This document shows positions 42,284 to 50,789 of a stretch of DNA of 64,000 nt, piece by piece. Numbering within the stretch: position 1 is the stretch's first letter; every line of letters starts with the position of its first letter. The stretch lies in NCBI GenBank assembly GCA_014841595.1, contig JACYUE010000002.1:372001-436000 (forward strand). The letters run 5' to 3'. Under the pieces are notes generated by a model, which did not search any database, had not been told where the DNA came from, and saw nothing but the letters and a program-made list of their open reading frames with translations. The translations under genes and the position numbers were made by a program. Origin of the DNA: Oxalobacteraceae sp. CFBP 8761 (GTDB taxonomy: Bacteria > Pseudomonadota > Gammaproteobacteria > Burkholderiales > Burkholderiaceae_D).

Positions 42284-43918
42284 ATGGCGCTGCGCTTACT
42301 GACCGGCGACGCCGCACTGGCCCATATCGGCGCGCAGACATTCGTCACGGCGTGGCGGGCACTGCATGCTGCCTGCCCTTGGGCCACTGCCTGCCAGCAT
42401 CCCGATTTCGTGTTGCCGTGGTACGGCTTGTACGCGGGGCTGTTCGTGCCCGTTGTCGTCCTGCAGGAAACCGACGACGGCGCGCTGGTCGGCCTGTTGC
42501 CGCTGGCTCTGGACGACAAGGGCCAGCGCCTCACCGGTGCCGGTGAATGCCATGCCGAATACCAGGGCTGGCTGCAGCCTCCGGATGCCGGCACATCGTT
42601 CATTACCGGGGCGCTGCAGGCCATTCGCGAACACCTTCCGCGCGCCGATCTCGCGTTGCGTTACCTGCCGGCCGGCACGCCGCTGTCCTGGCTCGATGCG
42701 TGGCGCAACGATGCATCCGATGCACGACGGTGGGTGACGCTGCGGTCCGTGCGCCGGCCACTGATGCAGATCGACCCGGTCGCGATGCACCGGCAGCGCA
42801 ACAAGAAAAATCACCGGCAAAATAGCAATCGCCTGGGCCGGCTGGGCGCAGTGCGGTTCGAGCAGGTCGTCGAGCATGCCCATTTCTTGCGCGTCATCGA
42901 CGCCATTTGCGACCAGTATGATTTCAGGCAGGCGGCGCTGTATCGCGCAAGGCCGTTCATGCTCGACGCAGCAAAAAAGCGTTTTTACATCGCGCTGCAC
43001 CGGCAAGGACTGCTGCACGTCACGATCCTGACGGTGGACGGCGCCATTGCTGCATCCCACATCGGCCTCTTGAGCGCGGGCCGGGCCGTGCATCTCGGGA
43101 TCAATACCTATCACCCGGCCACATCTGCCCACTCCCCAGGCAATTTGCTCCTGGCCATGCTGGGCGTGCATCTCGCGGCGCAGCAGATGCCGCTGCTCGA
43201 CCTGACGCCGGGCGGCGATGGGTACAAGGAGCATTTTGCGACGGCGCACGATCACGTCTCGACACTGACGATCCACCGCGATCTGCGCAGCTTCTTGCTG
43301 ACGGCGGCGCGCCAGCGTCTGATCGATGCCGCCAGGGCACTGGCGAGCCGGGCCGGCTGGCGTCACCATGACGTACTCGCCATCGTGCATGGCATCCGGC
43401 CGCAGCGCTGGGCAAGTCTCGCCGCCGGGTGGCTGCGGCGTCGCGCACGCCCTGCAGTCGTCTCTCGCACCCTTCGATCCGCGTCTCTCCGCGGGGCCGC
43501 AGGGGCGCTGCTGCCATCCCGCGACAGCTTGCCCGATGTGCTGCAATTTGACGCCAACGATGCGGCATCGGGTTACTGCGCATTCTTGAACACCGTCATG
43601 AAGCGGATGGAACGAACCGACCATTTCTATAGCCTCGTCCAGAGCAACCGGCTGGGCCTGTTTTGCTGGGCGAAAGGGAGGGCGGGGGGCGAAGGCATGG
43701 TCCTGTCCGGCTTGTACGTGCATCGGCAATGCATGCAGCCCGATCTGGTCGAGGCATTCATCGCAGGCGTCGTGCAGGACATCCGCCGCCGCGATCCCCA
43801 ATCGGCGATTCACTACCAGGGCAGCCTGAGCGCTGAACTGGACAACAATCTGGCGCGCTGTGGTTTCAGCCCGGCCAACCTGCAACAGGAGCAACCGGCA
43901 TGCATGCAAGCGCATTGA
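42284..43918 (+). CDS. CelD/GNAT-type acyltransferase-like protein (double-length)
   Basis: The 544-aa protein contains the BioC/CelD-type GNAT domain at roughly residues 30-360: ACQHPDFVLPWYGLY, the basic MHRQRNKKNHRQNSNRLGRLG segment and PLLDLTPGGDGYKEHFA. Beyond residue 420 comes a second, shorter part (YCAFLNTVMKRMERTDHFYSLVQ) that also looks like half of a GNAT fold. Relatives sit in cellulose and EPS clusters and are thought to acylate or aminoacylate the glycan. There is no signal peptide. It starts two bases after the previous stop and overlaps the next gene by 19 bp. The precise substrate is unknown. Confidence 0.75.
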   Translation: MALRLLTGDAALAHIGAQTFVTAWRALHAACPWATACQHPDFVLPWYGLYAGLFVPVVVLQETDDGALVGLLPLALDDKGQRLTGAGECHAEYQGWLQPPDAGTSFITGALQAIREHLPRADLALRYLPAGTPLSWLDAWRNDASDARRWVTLRSVRRPLMQIDPVAMHRQRNKKNHRQNSNRLGRLGAVRFEQVVEHAHFLRVIDAICDQYDFRQAALYRARPFMLDAAKKRFYIALHRQGLLHVTILTVDGAIAASHIGLLSAGRAVHLGINTYHPATSAHSPGNLLLAMLGVHLAAQQMPLLDLTPGGDGYKEHFATAHDHVSTLTIHRDLRSFLLTAARQRLIDAARALASRAGWRHHDVLAIVHGIRPQRWASLAAGWLRRRARPAVVSRTLRSASLRGAAGALLPSRDSLPDVLQFDANDAASGYCAFLNTVMKRMERTDHFYSLVQSNRLGLFCWAKGRAGGEGMVLSGLYVHRQCMQPDLVEAFIAGVVQDIRRRDPQSAIHYQGSLSAELDNNLARCGFSPANLQQEQPACMQAH

Positions 43919-44964
43919 CTCCCCCGCCCGACAGCGTCACGTGTCACGTCGGGCAACTGCCCGCCGACGTCGAAGAAGCCCTGGTGACGACCTATGCGTC
44001 GCTGCATTCGTCACTGGCGTTTTTCAAGGTGTTCCGGTCGATCGAGAATGCCAGTTGCTATCTGGCCCACAGCGCCGGCGGGCCCAGCACGGTCTTGCTG
44101 TTTACGTTCAACGGTCGCCGGATCGACGTCATCAACGAAATGATCGAGGTCCCCCAGGCCGAGATGGCGCGCTTCGTGGCGTATGTTTTCGCGCATTTCC
44201 CGCAGATTGACGTCATCAGTTTCAAGGCCATCAAGACTGCGGCCGGCGAGCTCGGATTTCCGGTGCAACAGTACCCGGCCAAGGGCAGCTATGTCGTCAC
44301 GCTGCCCGCCACGCCCGATGCCTACAAGGCGGGCATCGGCAAGTCCACGCGCGCCAGCATCAACCAGGGCCTGAATGGCATCCGGCGCCACTTTCCGTCG
44401 TTCGAGTCGCGCTTTTTCGTCAACGATGATATCGACGAAGACCATATCCGGGCGATCGTTGCGTTGAGCGAACAAAAGATCAATGCCGGCGACGCCGTGT
44501 TTTTTTACGACGTGGCGCGTCTTGCCCGGTTGGCCAGGCTGTGCGGATTCGTGCACGTGATCCTGATCGACGGCCGCATCTGCGCCGGCTCCGTCAATTA
44601 CCGGGTTGGCGCCAGCTTCTTTGGCGACGCGATGGGGTACGACCCCCAGTATGAAAAATTCGGGCTTGGCAAGTTGTGCGTCTTCCTGACGATCTGCGAA
44701 AGCATCGTGCGCGGCGGAACCCGGTTCTATCTGGGCGGCGGCGTGTTCGCTTTCAAGGAACGCTTGCTGGGCGTGCCGTTTTACATGGATGAAGTGCATC
44801 TCTATCGTTCGCCCATAAAACTGCTGCGCAACATCGATCATGCGATCGGCGCCACAATCGCTGCGGCCATGCGGTCGACCAAGCAACGGCTGCACCAGCA
44901 CAAGCGGGCGACCTGGGCGCGACTCGTGTTCAAGGCGTTTTACCTGTTACAGCGCCGCAAGTGA
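43900..44964 (+). CDS. FemAB/GNAT-type peptidoglycan- or glycan-modifying transferase-like protein
   Basis: The 354-aa protein shows the GNAT/FemAB pattern: a first half with YPAKGSYVVTLPATPDAYKAGI and KSTRASINQGLNGIRR (the basic segment that opens this acyltransferase fold), and a second half with VHVILIDGRICAGSVNYRVG and FGDAMGYDPQYEKFGLGKLC ahead of YLGGGVFAFKERL. It is not a duplicate of the preceding gene but belongs to the same broad class. It is probably a cytoplasmic enzyme that adds an acyl or amino-acid group to the EPS precursor. CAGGAG is spaced 9 nt from its ATG, which lies inside the preceding gene. Confidence 0.75.
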   Translation: MHASALTPPPDSVTCHVGQLPADVEEALVTTYASLHSSLAFFKVFRSIENASCYLAHSAGGPSTVLLFTFNGRRIDVINEMIEVPQAEMARFVAYVFAHFPQIDVISFKAIKTAAGELGFPVQQYPAKGSYVVTLPATPDAYKAGIGKSTRASINQGLNGIRRHFPSFESRFFVNDDIDEDHIRAIVALSEQKINAGDAVFFYDVARLARLARLCGFVHVILIDGRICAGSVNYRVGASFFGDAMGYDPQYEKFGLGKLCVFLTICESIVRGGTRFYLGGGVFAFKERLLGVPFYMDEVHLYRSPIKLLRNIDHAIGATIAAAMRSTKQRLHQHKRATWARLVFKAFYLLQRRK

Positions 44965-44987
44965 TGCTTTGCCAGCATGGTGACCAG

Positions 44988-46199
44988 ATGAAGAGCCTGT
45001 CAACAAGGCGGCGCAACTTGCTGCTGCGTGGCGCCGCCCTGGGCGCGGCGGCGGCATTGTTGCCAGCACCGGTTGGCGATGCAACGGGAGGCCAGCCCAG
45101 GCGTACTCAGGTGAGCGGCATCAAGGCCGCCATGGTACCGCCAGCCATCGTCAGCCTGGCCGACTACGGCGGTTTGCCCGGGGCGCGCACGGCAGCGCTG
45201 GTCGGGGCATTTCGCCAGGCACTCGATGATCTGGCAGTGCAGGGCGGCGGTACGCTGCTGGTGCCGCGCGGCGTTTATGATTTTGGACGCTGCACCGACG
45301 CCGCCACGTTCGTCCTGTGCCGCAATGCGCGCGACATTGCCATCTCGGCGTACGGCGCCCTGTTTACGGTCACGACAGACGCCAACGTCATGCCCAACCT
45401 GTTTTACTTTTTCAATTTTCAGAACATCACGATTGCCGGCGCCAGCTTCGCCGATACAGGATTCGACCCGCGGCCCGACTGGCGCGGCATGGTGTGTGTG
45501 GGCATCCAGGCGGACCGGCCGAGCCACGGCTTCACGCTGGTCGACTGCTACGCCGAACGGGTCGTGAGTCTGCTCTCGTCGCATAACAACGCTGCCACGC
45601 GGCGCTTGCTTTCCAACATTCGTGTACACGGCGAAGTGCGCTACGCGTATTACGGCGTCAACGCCAGTTTCATCAGGGAGAACGCCGATATCGATCTGGT
45701 ATGTCACGACGTGCGGCGGGCCGTCATCGCGTCGGCGCTGCGCAATGCCGACATCCGGGTAATGGTGTCCAGTACCGCCCAGTGGCCTGGTAGCAATGGG
45801 CTCATCGCACTGATTTGCGGCGGCGCGAGCGTGGGCAATGTAAAAAACGTACGGATCGCGCTCGAGGCCTCGGGCGAGGGCAACTACGGCAGCCATGTTC
45901 ACCTTTATCACCAGGGCGCTGAACCGGACGGCGCGATCCGCAACATCGACGTCACGGTCCATGTCGCCAATGCTGCTCCCGCCACGACACTGTTTCTGTT
46001 CGACCACGAAGCCCGTTTCGTCAAGGCGACCACGTCCCGGGTATGGGACCGTATCGTGCTGCACGGCACGATTGCCGGTGACTTCGACGGCCGCGTCGTC
46101 GCCAATCCATCGGCCAGCATCACGCCCGGCACGGTCTGCCTGGACCGTCACCTGGCGCAGTACGCGCATTCCGGGCATATGCCGTTGGTGGTGCAATGA
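44988..46199 (+). CDS. Tat-exported right-handed beta-helix protein (pectate-lyase-superfamily-like)
   Basis: The 403-aa product starts with a twin-arginine signal (STRRRNLLLRGAALGAAAALLP), so it should cross the membrane folded. The mature part begins with the Pectate_lyase_3 style LADYGGLPGARTAALVGAFRQALDDL and GGGTLLVPRGVYDFG, followed by short beta-rich repeats of about 22-25 residues. In EPS clusters such proteins are candidate glycan lyases or hydrolases that trim or release polymer. Catalytic residues cannot be assigned. ATG 44988 is chosen because GGTGA lies 5 nt upstream and the Tat motif is then near the N-terminus; GTG 44961 and ATG 44964 would add nine or eight residues. Confidence 0.75.
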   Translation: MKSLSTRRRNLLLRGAALGAAAALLPAPVGDATGGQPRRTQVSGIKAAMVPPAIVSLADYGGLPGARTAALVGAFRQALDDLAVQGGGTLLVPRGVYDFGRCTDAATFVLCRNARDIAISAYGALFTVTTDANVMPNLFYFFNFQNITIAGASFADTGFDPRPDWRGMVCVGIQADRPSHGFTLVDCYAERVVSLLSSHNNAATRRLLSNIRVHGEVRYAYYGVNASFIRENADIDLVCHDVRRAVIASALRNADIRVMVSSTAQWPGSNGLIALICGGASVGNVKNVRIALEASGEGNYGSHVHLYHQGAEPDGAIRNIDVTVHVANAAPATTLFLFDHEARFVKATTSRVWDRIVLHGTIAGDFDGRVVANPSASITPGTVCLDRHLAQYAHSGHMPLVVQ

Positions 46200-46221
46200 A
46201 ACCTGGAGGCAACGGTCGACG

Positions 46222-47370
46222 ATGCGATTACTGATCTACATTCACTCGCTGGAAAATGGCGGCGCCGAGCGGGTGGTCGCCAATCTGGCCAACCACTGGG
46301 CGTCGCTCGGCTGGGCCGTCACGGTGGTGACCGTGGCCCCGCAGGCGCGTGATTTTTACGTGCTCGATGCCGGCGTCGGTCGCCGCTGCCTTGATCTGGC
46401 TGGACAGGGCGGTGGCTTGCTGGCCGGGTTCGTGCGCACGGCCCGGCGCGCGCGTGCGCTGCGCCGGGTATTGCGCGAGGTGCAGCCCGCTGTGGCCTTG
46501 TCCGCCATGCACACGGCCAATGTCGTGCTGGCACTGGCGGCGCGCGGGCTGCCTGGCATGCGCACGGTCGGCTCCGAACATAACTTCCCGCCCAAGGCGC
46601 CGATGGGCGTGATTTGGGAAACGTTGCGGCGTCATGCCTACGGCCACTTGCACGCTGTCGTCGCGCTGACGCACGAATGCGCGCACTGGCTGGAGCGCCA
46701 TTCCCGTGCCCGGCGCATTCCCGTGATCCCGAACCCTGTCGTGTGGCCGTTGGCGCAGCATGCGCCGCATGTGAGTCCCGCGACCTCGTGCGCGCCCGGC
46801 CGCCAGATCCTGCTGGGGGTTGGCCGGCTCAGCGACGAGAAAAACTTCACGACCCTGATTGCCATCTTTGCCCGGCTGGCAACCGCGCACCTGGACTGGG
46901 ACCTCGTCATCCTGGGCGAGGGTGCGCAGCGTCCTGCACTGGCTGCGCAGGTGCAGGCCGGCGGACTGGGGCAGCGCGTGTTCTTGCCCGGCAGTGTCGG
47001 CAATGTGGGCGACTGGTACGCGCAGGCCAGTCTCTACGCCATGAGTTCGCATTTCGAGGGCTTCCCCAACACGCTGGTCGAAGCCATGGCGTACGGCTTG
47101 CCGGCGGTGAGCTTCGATTGCGATACCGGTCCGCGGGACATCATCCGCCACGGGATCGATGGCGTGCTGGTGGCGCCCGGTGACGTCGACGGCATGGCGT
47201 CGGCGCTCGATACCCTGATGCGTGACAGCCGTGCGCGGGCCAGATTCGCGCAGCGCGCCGTCGATGCGCGAGAGCGGTTCTCGATGGAGAAAATATCGCG
47301 CATGTGGGAAACCGTCTTCATGCCGTCAACCTGCACGCATGACGTCAAGGCTGACGTTGTTGCTGAGTGA
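46222..47370 (+). CDS. GT4-family glycosyltransferase, paralogue of the 34177 gene
   Basis: The 382-aa protein matches the glycosyltransferase at 34177-35427 over its whole length: HSLENGGAERVVANLANHW, TVGSEHNFPPKAPMGVIW, VGRLSDEKNFTTLI, SHFEGFPNTLVEAMAYGLP (E-x7-E) and GPRDIIRHGIDG. It lacks that protein's repeat tail. The pair probably arose by duplication inside the locus and may add similar sugars. The ATG is at 46222; GGAGG lies 14 nt upstream, rather far for an efficient site. It is the last gene of the EPS run and is followed by an AT-rich gap of about 745 bp. Confidence 0.87.
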   Translation: MRLLIYIHSLENGGAERVVANLANHWASLGWAVTVVTVAPQARDFYVLDAGVGRRCLDLAGQGGGLLAGFVRTARRARALRRVLREVQPAVALSAMHTANVVLALAARGLPGMRTVGSEHNFPPKAPMGVIWETLRRHAYGHLHAVVALTHECAHWLERHSRARRIPVIPNPVVWPLAQHAPHVSPATSCAPGRQILLGVGRLSDEKNFTTLIAIFARLATAHLDWDLVILGEGAQRPALAAQVQAGGLGQRVFLPGSVGNVGDWYAQASLYAMSSHFEGFPNTLVEAMAYGLPAVSFDCDTGPRDIIRHGIDGVLVAPGDVDGMASALDTLMRDSRARARFAQRAVDARERFSMEKISRMWETVFMPSTCTHDVKADVVAE

Positions 47371-48115
47371 ACCACGTAGTGTCATCACAACCCACAAGCA
47401 GTAATCCCCCCGCCTGTTGTTTTACCAACCTCATCGTTTCTCTACCAGCCTCAAGCACGCTCCGGCTGCGTCACGCATTTAAAAAATTCCCAATTTGCAA
47501 TTGATTAGAACAATGTTGCAACGTTTCAGTTTTCCCAAAGAAAAATATTTTGGGAACTAATTGAGCCGAAGCATCTCCAACGCCAGTGTTTGAATTTTTA
47601 AGAAGCATTTTTCTGACACACATCAGACGTTGGCGCTGAATTTCTGCTAGCCCACTACATCCATTTGGGCTGGCAGGAACCGAAAGCGGTGACTTTTTCT
47701 CAAAGAAATTATTTTTTATTTCTTGGAACCAATCGCTTTGAGGAAACTCAAACGGTTTCATGATTTTAGGAATGAGGAGATGCCATGATCGATAGCACAT
47801 CGTTGTAGCCACAGCACGCCCAGCAGGGGATGTCTGTGTGCGCTTTCTCGCGTCATGTCATGGGAAGACCAATCCGTCTTCTCGTCGCCAGTTATCCACC
47901 ATAGCGTTTTGCCGCGCTCCCCGCCGCTAGCTGATCGCCAGTCGATACAGCTAGTCCATTTCAGCAGGTCCTGCGGATATCCCTGCCACTCCGATGCGAG
48001 CGGCAGCGGGATCGTCACGCTCTTCGTCTGCGGATGCTTCCCGCCACTTGCGCTGCAAGCGGCGACTGGATCGTCACGCGCCGGTTGTTGGATTTTTATA
48101 TAAAGCGATTATCAA
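47371..48115. other. AT-rich intergenic region, no supported gene
   Basis: Base composition drops sharply (AAAAATATTTTGGGAACTAA, TTTGAATTTTTAAGAAGC). Short open frames on the minus strand (47471-47812 and 47758-48018) have no ribosome site or recognisable motif and I do not call them. GGATCGTCACGC occurs twice (48011-48022 and 48068-48079), in the last 110 bp before the next start. The region may hold the EPS operon end and the promoter of the following secreted-protein gene; no clear terminator was found. Confidence 0.4.
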
Positions 48116-50032
48116 ATGTCACCTATTCACATCAATTCCATTCCTTCCGTACGTCGCCCAATCGGGCTCGCACTGCTGTGCGCCGGGCTTCTTTCCAGCC
48201 CGGCGCTGATGTCGGCTGCCGTCGCTGCGCCTGTGGCGCTGGCCTCGGTCACGGCGGGCCCGACGACAGCCAGCAGCGACGGCACCAATCTTAGCATCCG
48301 CATTCGTTACGCCGGCACGCCGGCCTGGGTGCGCGTGTACATCGATAACGATGCCGTGACCACGACCGGCTATGCATTCAACGGCGTCGGCGCCGGTTAC
48401 ATGATCGAGAATGGCCGCCTGTACCGCTACAGCGGCAGCAACGGCTCCTGGGCCTGGACCTTCGTCAAAACCGTGCCGTACGCATCGGCCAATAACCTGG
48501 CAACGATGACGGTGACTCGTGCCGAGCTCGGCGGCGCGGACAACATCAGCCTCATCACCCAGACCGATCCACCAGCGCAACTCTCGCCGATCCTGCGCCT
48601 GTCGATCACCAAGACGACGCCGACACCGACACCGACGCCAACGCCAACACCGACGCCAACGCCGACGCCAACACCAACGCCGACGCCCACGCCGACGCCG
48701 ACGCCGACGCCAACGCCAACGCCGACCCCAACGCCAACCCCGGGCACCACGGTGCCAGTGAACTACACCGCCAGCACGGCCGTCATCACCAACCCGGAGC
48801 GCGGCTTTTATCGCCACGTTGGCTGCGAGACGCCGCTGAGCCAATCGCAACTGACGAGCTTCCGCACGTCGGGTGGTGAATCGTTGATGCTGTGCGTGTT
48901 CTATCTGCGCAGCTTCGTCAACGCACCGATCAGCCAGTCCACGCTCAATCTGTTCCAGCAACAGATGGACACGGTGCGCAAGGCTGGCCTGAAAGCCATC
49001 GTCCGCTTCGCCTACAACGACAACAACTCACCGGTGGATGCGACCCCGGCGATGGTCAACACCCACCTGACGCAGCTGGCACCGTACCTGACGGCCAACA
49101 AGGACATCATCGCCGTCGTGCAGGCCGGCCTGATCGGTGCGTGGGGCGAGTGGGGCAACACCAACAACTATGGCGACAGCTACAACATGACCGCCAAAAA
49201 CATTGCTGACCGCAAATCTGTGGTCGACAAGCTGCTGCAAGTGGTGCCTGCTGAACGCATGGTGCAGTTGCGCATGCCGCTGTTCAAGACCAAGCTGTAC
49301 ACCCCGACCGCCTTGAGCGCGAGCGAGGCCTACAACGGTTCGGCCAAGGCGCGCCTGGGCCACCACAACGATTGCTTCCTGTCCAACGCGTCGGACTACG
49401 GCACCTACATCAATCCATCGGTGGAGTTCCCGTACCTGGCGGCGGAAACGAACTACGTCGCATCGGGCGGCGAGACCTGCAACTATGCGCCGCCACGCAG
49501 CGATTGCCCGACTGCCCTTGCCGAAATGGGTCGCTTCCACTGGTCGTACCTGAACCTGGACTACAACACGACGGTGCTGAACAACTGGAAAACGCAGGGT
49601 TGCTTCACCCAGGTCAAGCAAAAGCTGGGCTACCGCTTCGTGCTCAAGAGCGGTGCGTTCTCGCGCACGGCGAAACCGGGTGGCGGCTTCGTCGTCAACC
49701 TGCAGCTGCAGAACGAGGGCTGGTCGGCGCCATTCAACAGCCGCGACGTGGAACTGGTGTTCCGTAACACGGCGAGCGGGGCAACCCATCGCGTCAAGCT
49801 GGCAACCGACCCGCGCCATTGGCTGTCGAACCAGACCGTGACGATCAACCAGACCGTGGCGCTGCCGGCCAATATGGCGGCGGGTTCGTACTCGGTGCTG
49901 CTGAACTTGCCGGATCCACAGACGTCGCTGCGCGATCGTCCCGAGTATGCGATCCAGCTGGCCAACAGCAATACGTGGGAAGCGTCGACCGGGTTCAACA
50001 ATCTGCAGCATACGGTTGGCGTTGCGCCGTAA
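48116..50032 (+). CDS. Secreted DUF4874/DUF4832-type protein with Thr-Pro linker
   Basis: The 638-aa protein starts with a signal peptide (RRPIGLALLCAGLLSSPALM). Residues about 40-165 form a beta-rich domain (VRVYIDNDAVTTTGYAFNG). A linker of 21 Thr-Pro pairs (residues 168-209) leads to a TIM-barrel-like part, DUF4874, starting NYTASTAVITNPERGFYRHV and including VVQAGLIGAWGEWGNT. The DUF4832 part follows (RFHWSYLNLDYNTTVLNNWK; GYRFVLKSGAF). The Trp/Glu pattern GAWGEWG resembles glycoside-hydrolase active-site strands, so a carbohydrate-active enzyme is plausible but unproven. Its position directly after the EPS locus fits. No ribosome site is seen before the ATG. Confidence 0.75.
   Translation: MSPIHINSIPSVRRPIGLALLCAGLLSSPALMSAAVAAPVALASVTAGPTTASSDGTNLSIRIRYAGTPAWVRVYIDNDAVTTTGYAFNGVGAGYMIENGRLYRYSGSNGSWAWTFVKTVPYASANNLATMTVTRAELGGADNISLITQTDPPAQLSPILRLSITKTTPTPTPTPTPTPTPTPTPTPTPTPTPTPTPTPTPTPTPTPTPGTTVPVNYTASTAVITNPERGFYRHVGCETPLSQSQLTSFRTSGGESLMLCVFYLRSFVNAPISQSTLNLFQQQMDTVRKAGLKAIVRFAYNDNNSPVDATPAMVNTHLTQLAPYLTANKDIIAVVQAGLIGAWGEWGNTNNYGDSYNMTAKNIADRKSVVDKLLQVVPAERMVQLRMPLFKTKLYTPTALSASEAYNGSAKARLGHHNDCFLSNASDYGTYINPSVEFPYLAAETNYVASGGETCNYAPPRSDCPTALAEMGRFHWSYLNLDYNTTVLNNWKTQGCFTQVKQKLGYRFVLKSGAFSRTAKPGGGFVVNLQLQNEGWSAPFNSRDVELVFRNTASGATHRVKLATDPRHWLSNQTVTINQTVALPANMAAGSYSVLLNLPDPQTSLRDRPEYAIQLANSNTWEASTGFNNLQHTVGVAP
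48617..48742 (+). repeat. Thr-Pro codon repeat (21 units of 6 bp)
   Basis: ACN-CCN repeats encode 21 consecutive Thr-Pro pairs. Third bases vary (ACG/ACA/ACC with CCG/CCA/CCC), so the DNA is not a perfect microsatellite, but it may still vary in length between strains. TP-rich linkers join domains of secreted carbohydrate-active proteins. Confidence 0.9.
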
Positions 50033-50082
50033 GCCGCATATGCAGCATCGCGGCCTGATGCCGAAAGGCGGGTAATAAAAAA

Positions 50083-50110
50083 GCCAGGCCGGTTTGCCGG
50101 TCTGGCTTTT
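50083..50110. terminator. Bidirectional terminator after the DUF4832 gene
   Basis: GCCAGGCCGG pairs with CCGGTCTGGC (one G-T pair) around a TTTG loop, with an A run on the left and TTTT on the right. It ends the plus-strand gene at 50032 and resembles the terminator at 50752-50783 beside the intact tRNA. Confidence 0.8.
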
Positions 50111-50117
50111 GATTGTC

Positions 50118-50164
50118 TGGTCGGGGTGAGAGGATTCGAACCTCCGGCCTCTACGTCCCGAACG
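50118..50164 (-). pseudogene. 3' half of a duplicated tRNA-Pro gene
   Basis: These 47 bp are identical to the 3' part of the intact tRNA-Pro(CGG) gene at 50790-50836: CCA end, acceptor 3' strand, T arm, variable loop and anticodon 3' arm. After 50164 the match breaks. A D-arm fragment, CCGGGCTAA on the plus strand, recurs at 50195-50203. It cannot fold as a tRNA. It may be a decayed tandem copy or an attachment-site duplication. Confidence 0.8.
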
Positions 50165-50375
50165 GAACCTCTGATTTTGTATTCGTGTCCTGGGCCGGGC
50201 TAAATTTTTATAAATCAAAGTATTGTTGAAAACTCAAAAACGTTTCGGCGTTCTCTTCAGGGCGTGCTGGGCTGTAAGCTGGCGCCTGAACGTCGGCGGC
50301 ACGGCACTGATGTAGACTGGCAACTTGTGGTTGATCGACCGCATCAGACCATCTTTCAGACCAGGACAGCACACG

Positions 50376-50660
50376 ATGAACAGTTTTGCCTCATGGCAGG
50401 CACGGGCTGCGGAATACAGCGCCACCAACAAGCGTGACACCGTGTTGTTTCTGGCATATGAAGCGGCGTCGGCATCTGAGGCCAGTGCCGCAGGCTTTGA
50501 ATTGATGGGAACGAGCTGGGACGCCAATGGCGTCGAGGTCAAGGCGTATAAAGCCAAGCCGCCGGGCGTGCCGGAATTCGGGTGTGTCATTTGCGGTAAA
50601 AATTCGCAGTACTACCATGGCGTGTATTGCTGCGGAAGGAAACGGGTTCTGATGCTGTGA
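50376..50660 (+). CDS. Small Cys-rich protein between the tRNA-Pro copies
   Basis: The 94-aa product starts MNSFASWQARAAEYSATNKR. The second half holds four cysteines and a His (FGCVICGKNSQYYHGVYCCG) ending in basic residues, a pattern that could bind zinc. AGGA lies 9 nt before the ATG at 50376. There is no signal peptide or membrane helix. I do not recognise the family. It is the only gene in the 625-bp segment bounded by the tRNA fragment and the intact tRNA, so it may have arrived with whatever made that duplication. Confidence 0.5.
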   Translation: MNSFASWQARAAEYSATNKRDTVLFLAYEAASASEASAAGFELMGTSWDANGVEVKAYKAKPPGVPEFGCVICGKNSQYYHGVYCCGRKRVLML

Positions 50661-50751
50661 ACGCTGCAATCGCAGCATGACGACAATCGCAACGTGACGC
50701 GGCGCGGTATCGCGCAAGACGACCACTGATCCAGGCATGGACAAATGAAAA

Positions 50752-50783
50752 GCCAGACCGGCTGACGCGTCGTCTGGCTTTTT
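50752..50783 (-). terminator. Terminator of the tRNA-Pro gene
   Basis: GCCAGAC (50752-50758) pairs with GTCTGGC (50772-50778). Read on the minus strand it follows the tRNA 3' end by 11 bp and is followed by TTTT; on the plus strand there is also a T run. Confidence 0.75.
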
Positions 50784-50789
50784 GTTGTC

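Noticed and set aside
47640..47740. Sigma-54 promoter in the gap before the DUF4832 gene
   Set aside because: TTGGCGC occurs, but the -12 element does not fit at the required spacing.
47471..48018. Two minus-strand frames (113 and 86 aa) in the AT-rich gap
   Set aside because: No ribosome site, no recognisable domain, and unusual composition; not enough to call genes.
48617..48742. CRISPR-like regular repeats
   Set aside because: They are contiguous Thr-Pro codons within a gene, with no spacers and no cas genes nearby.
48427..48750. Val-Gly repeat protein on the minus strand
   Set aside because: It is only the antisense reading of the Thr-Pro repeat array.
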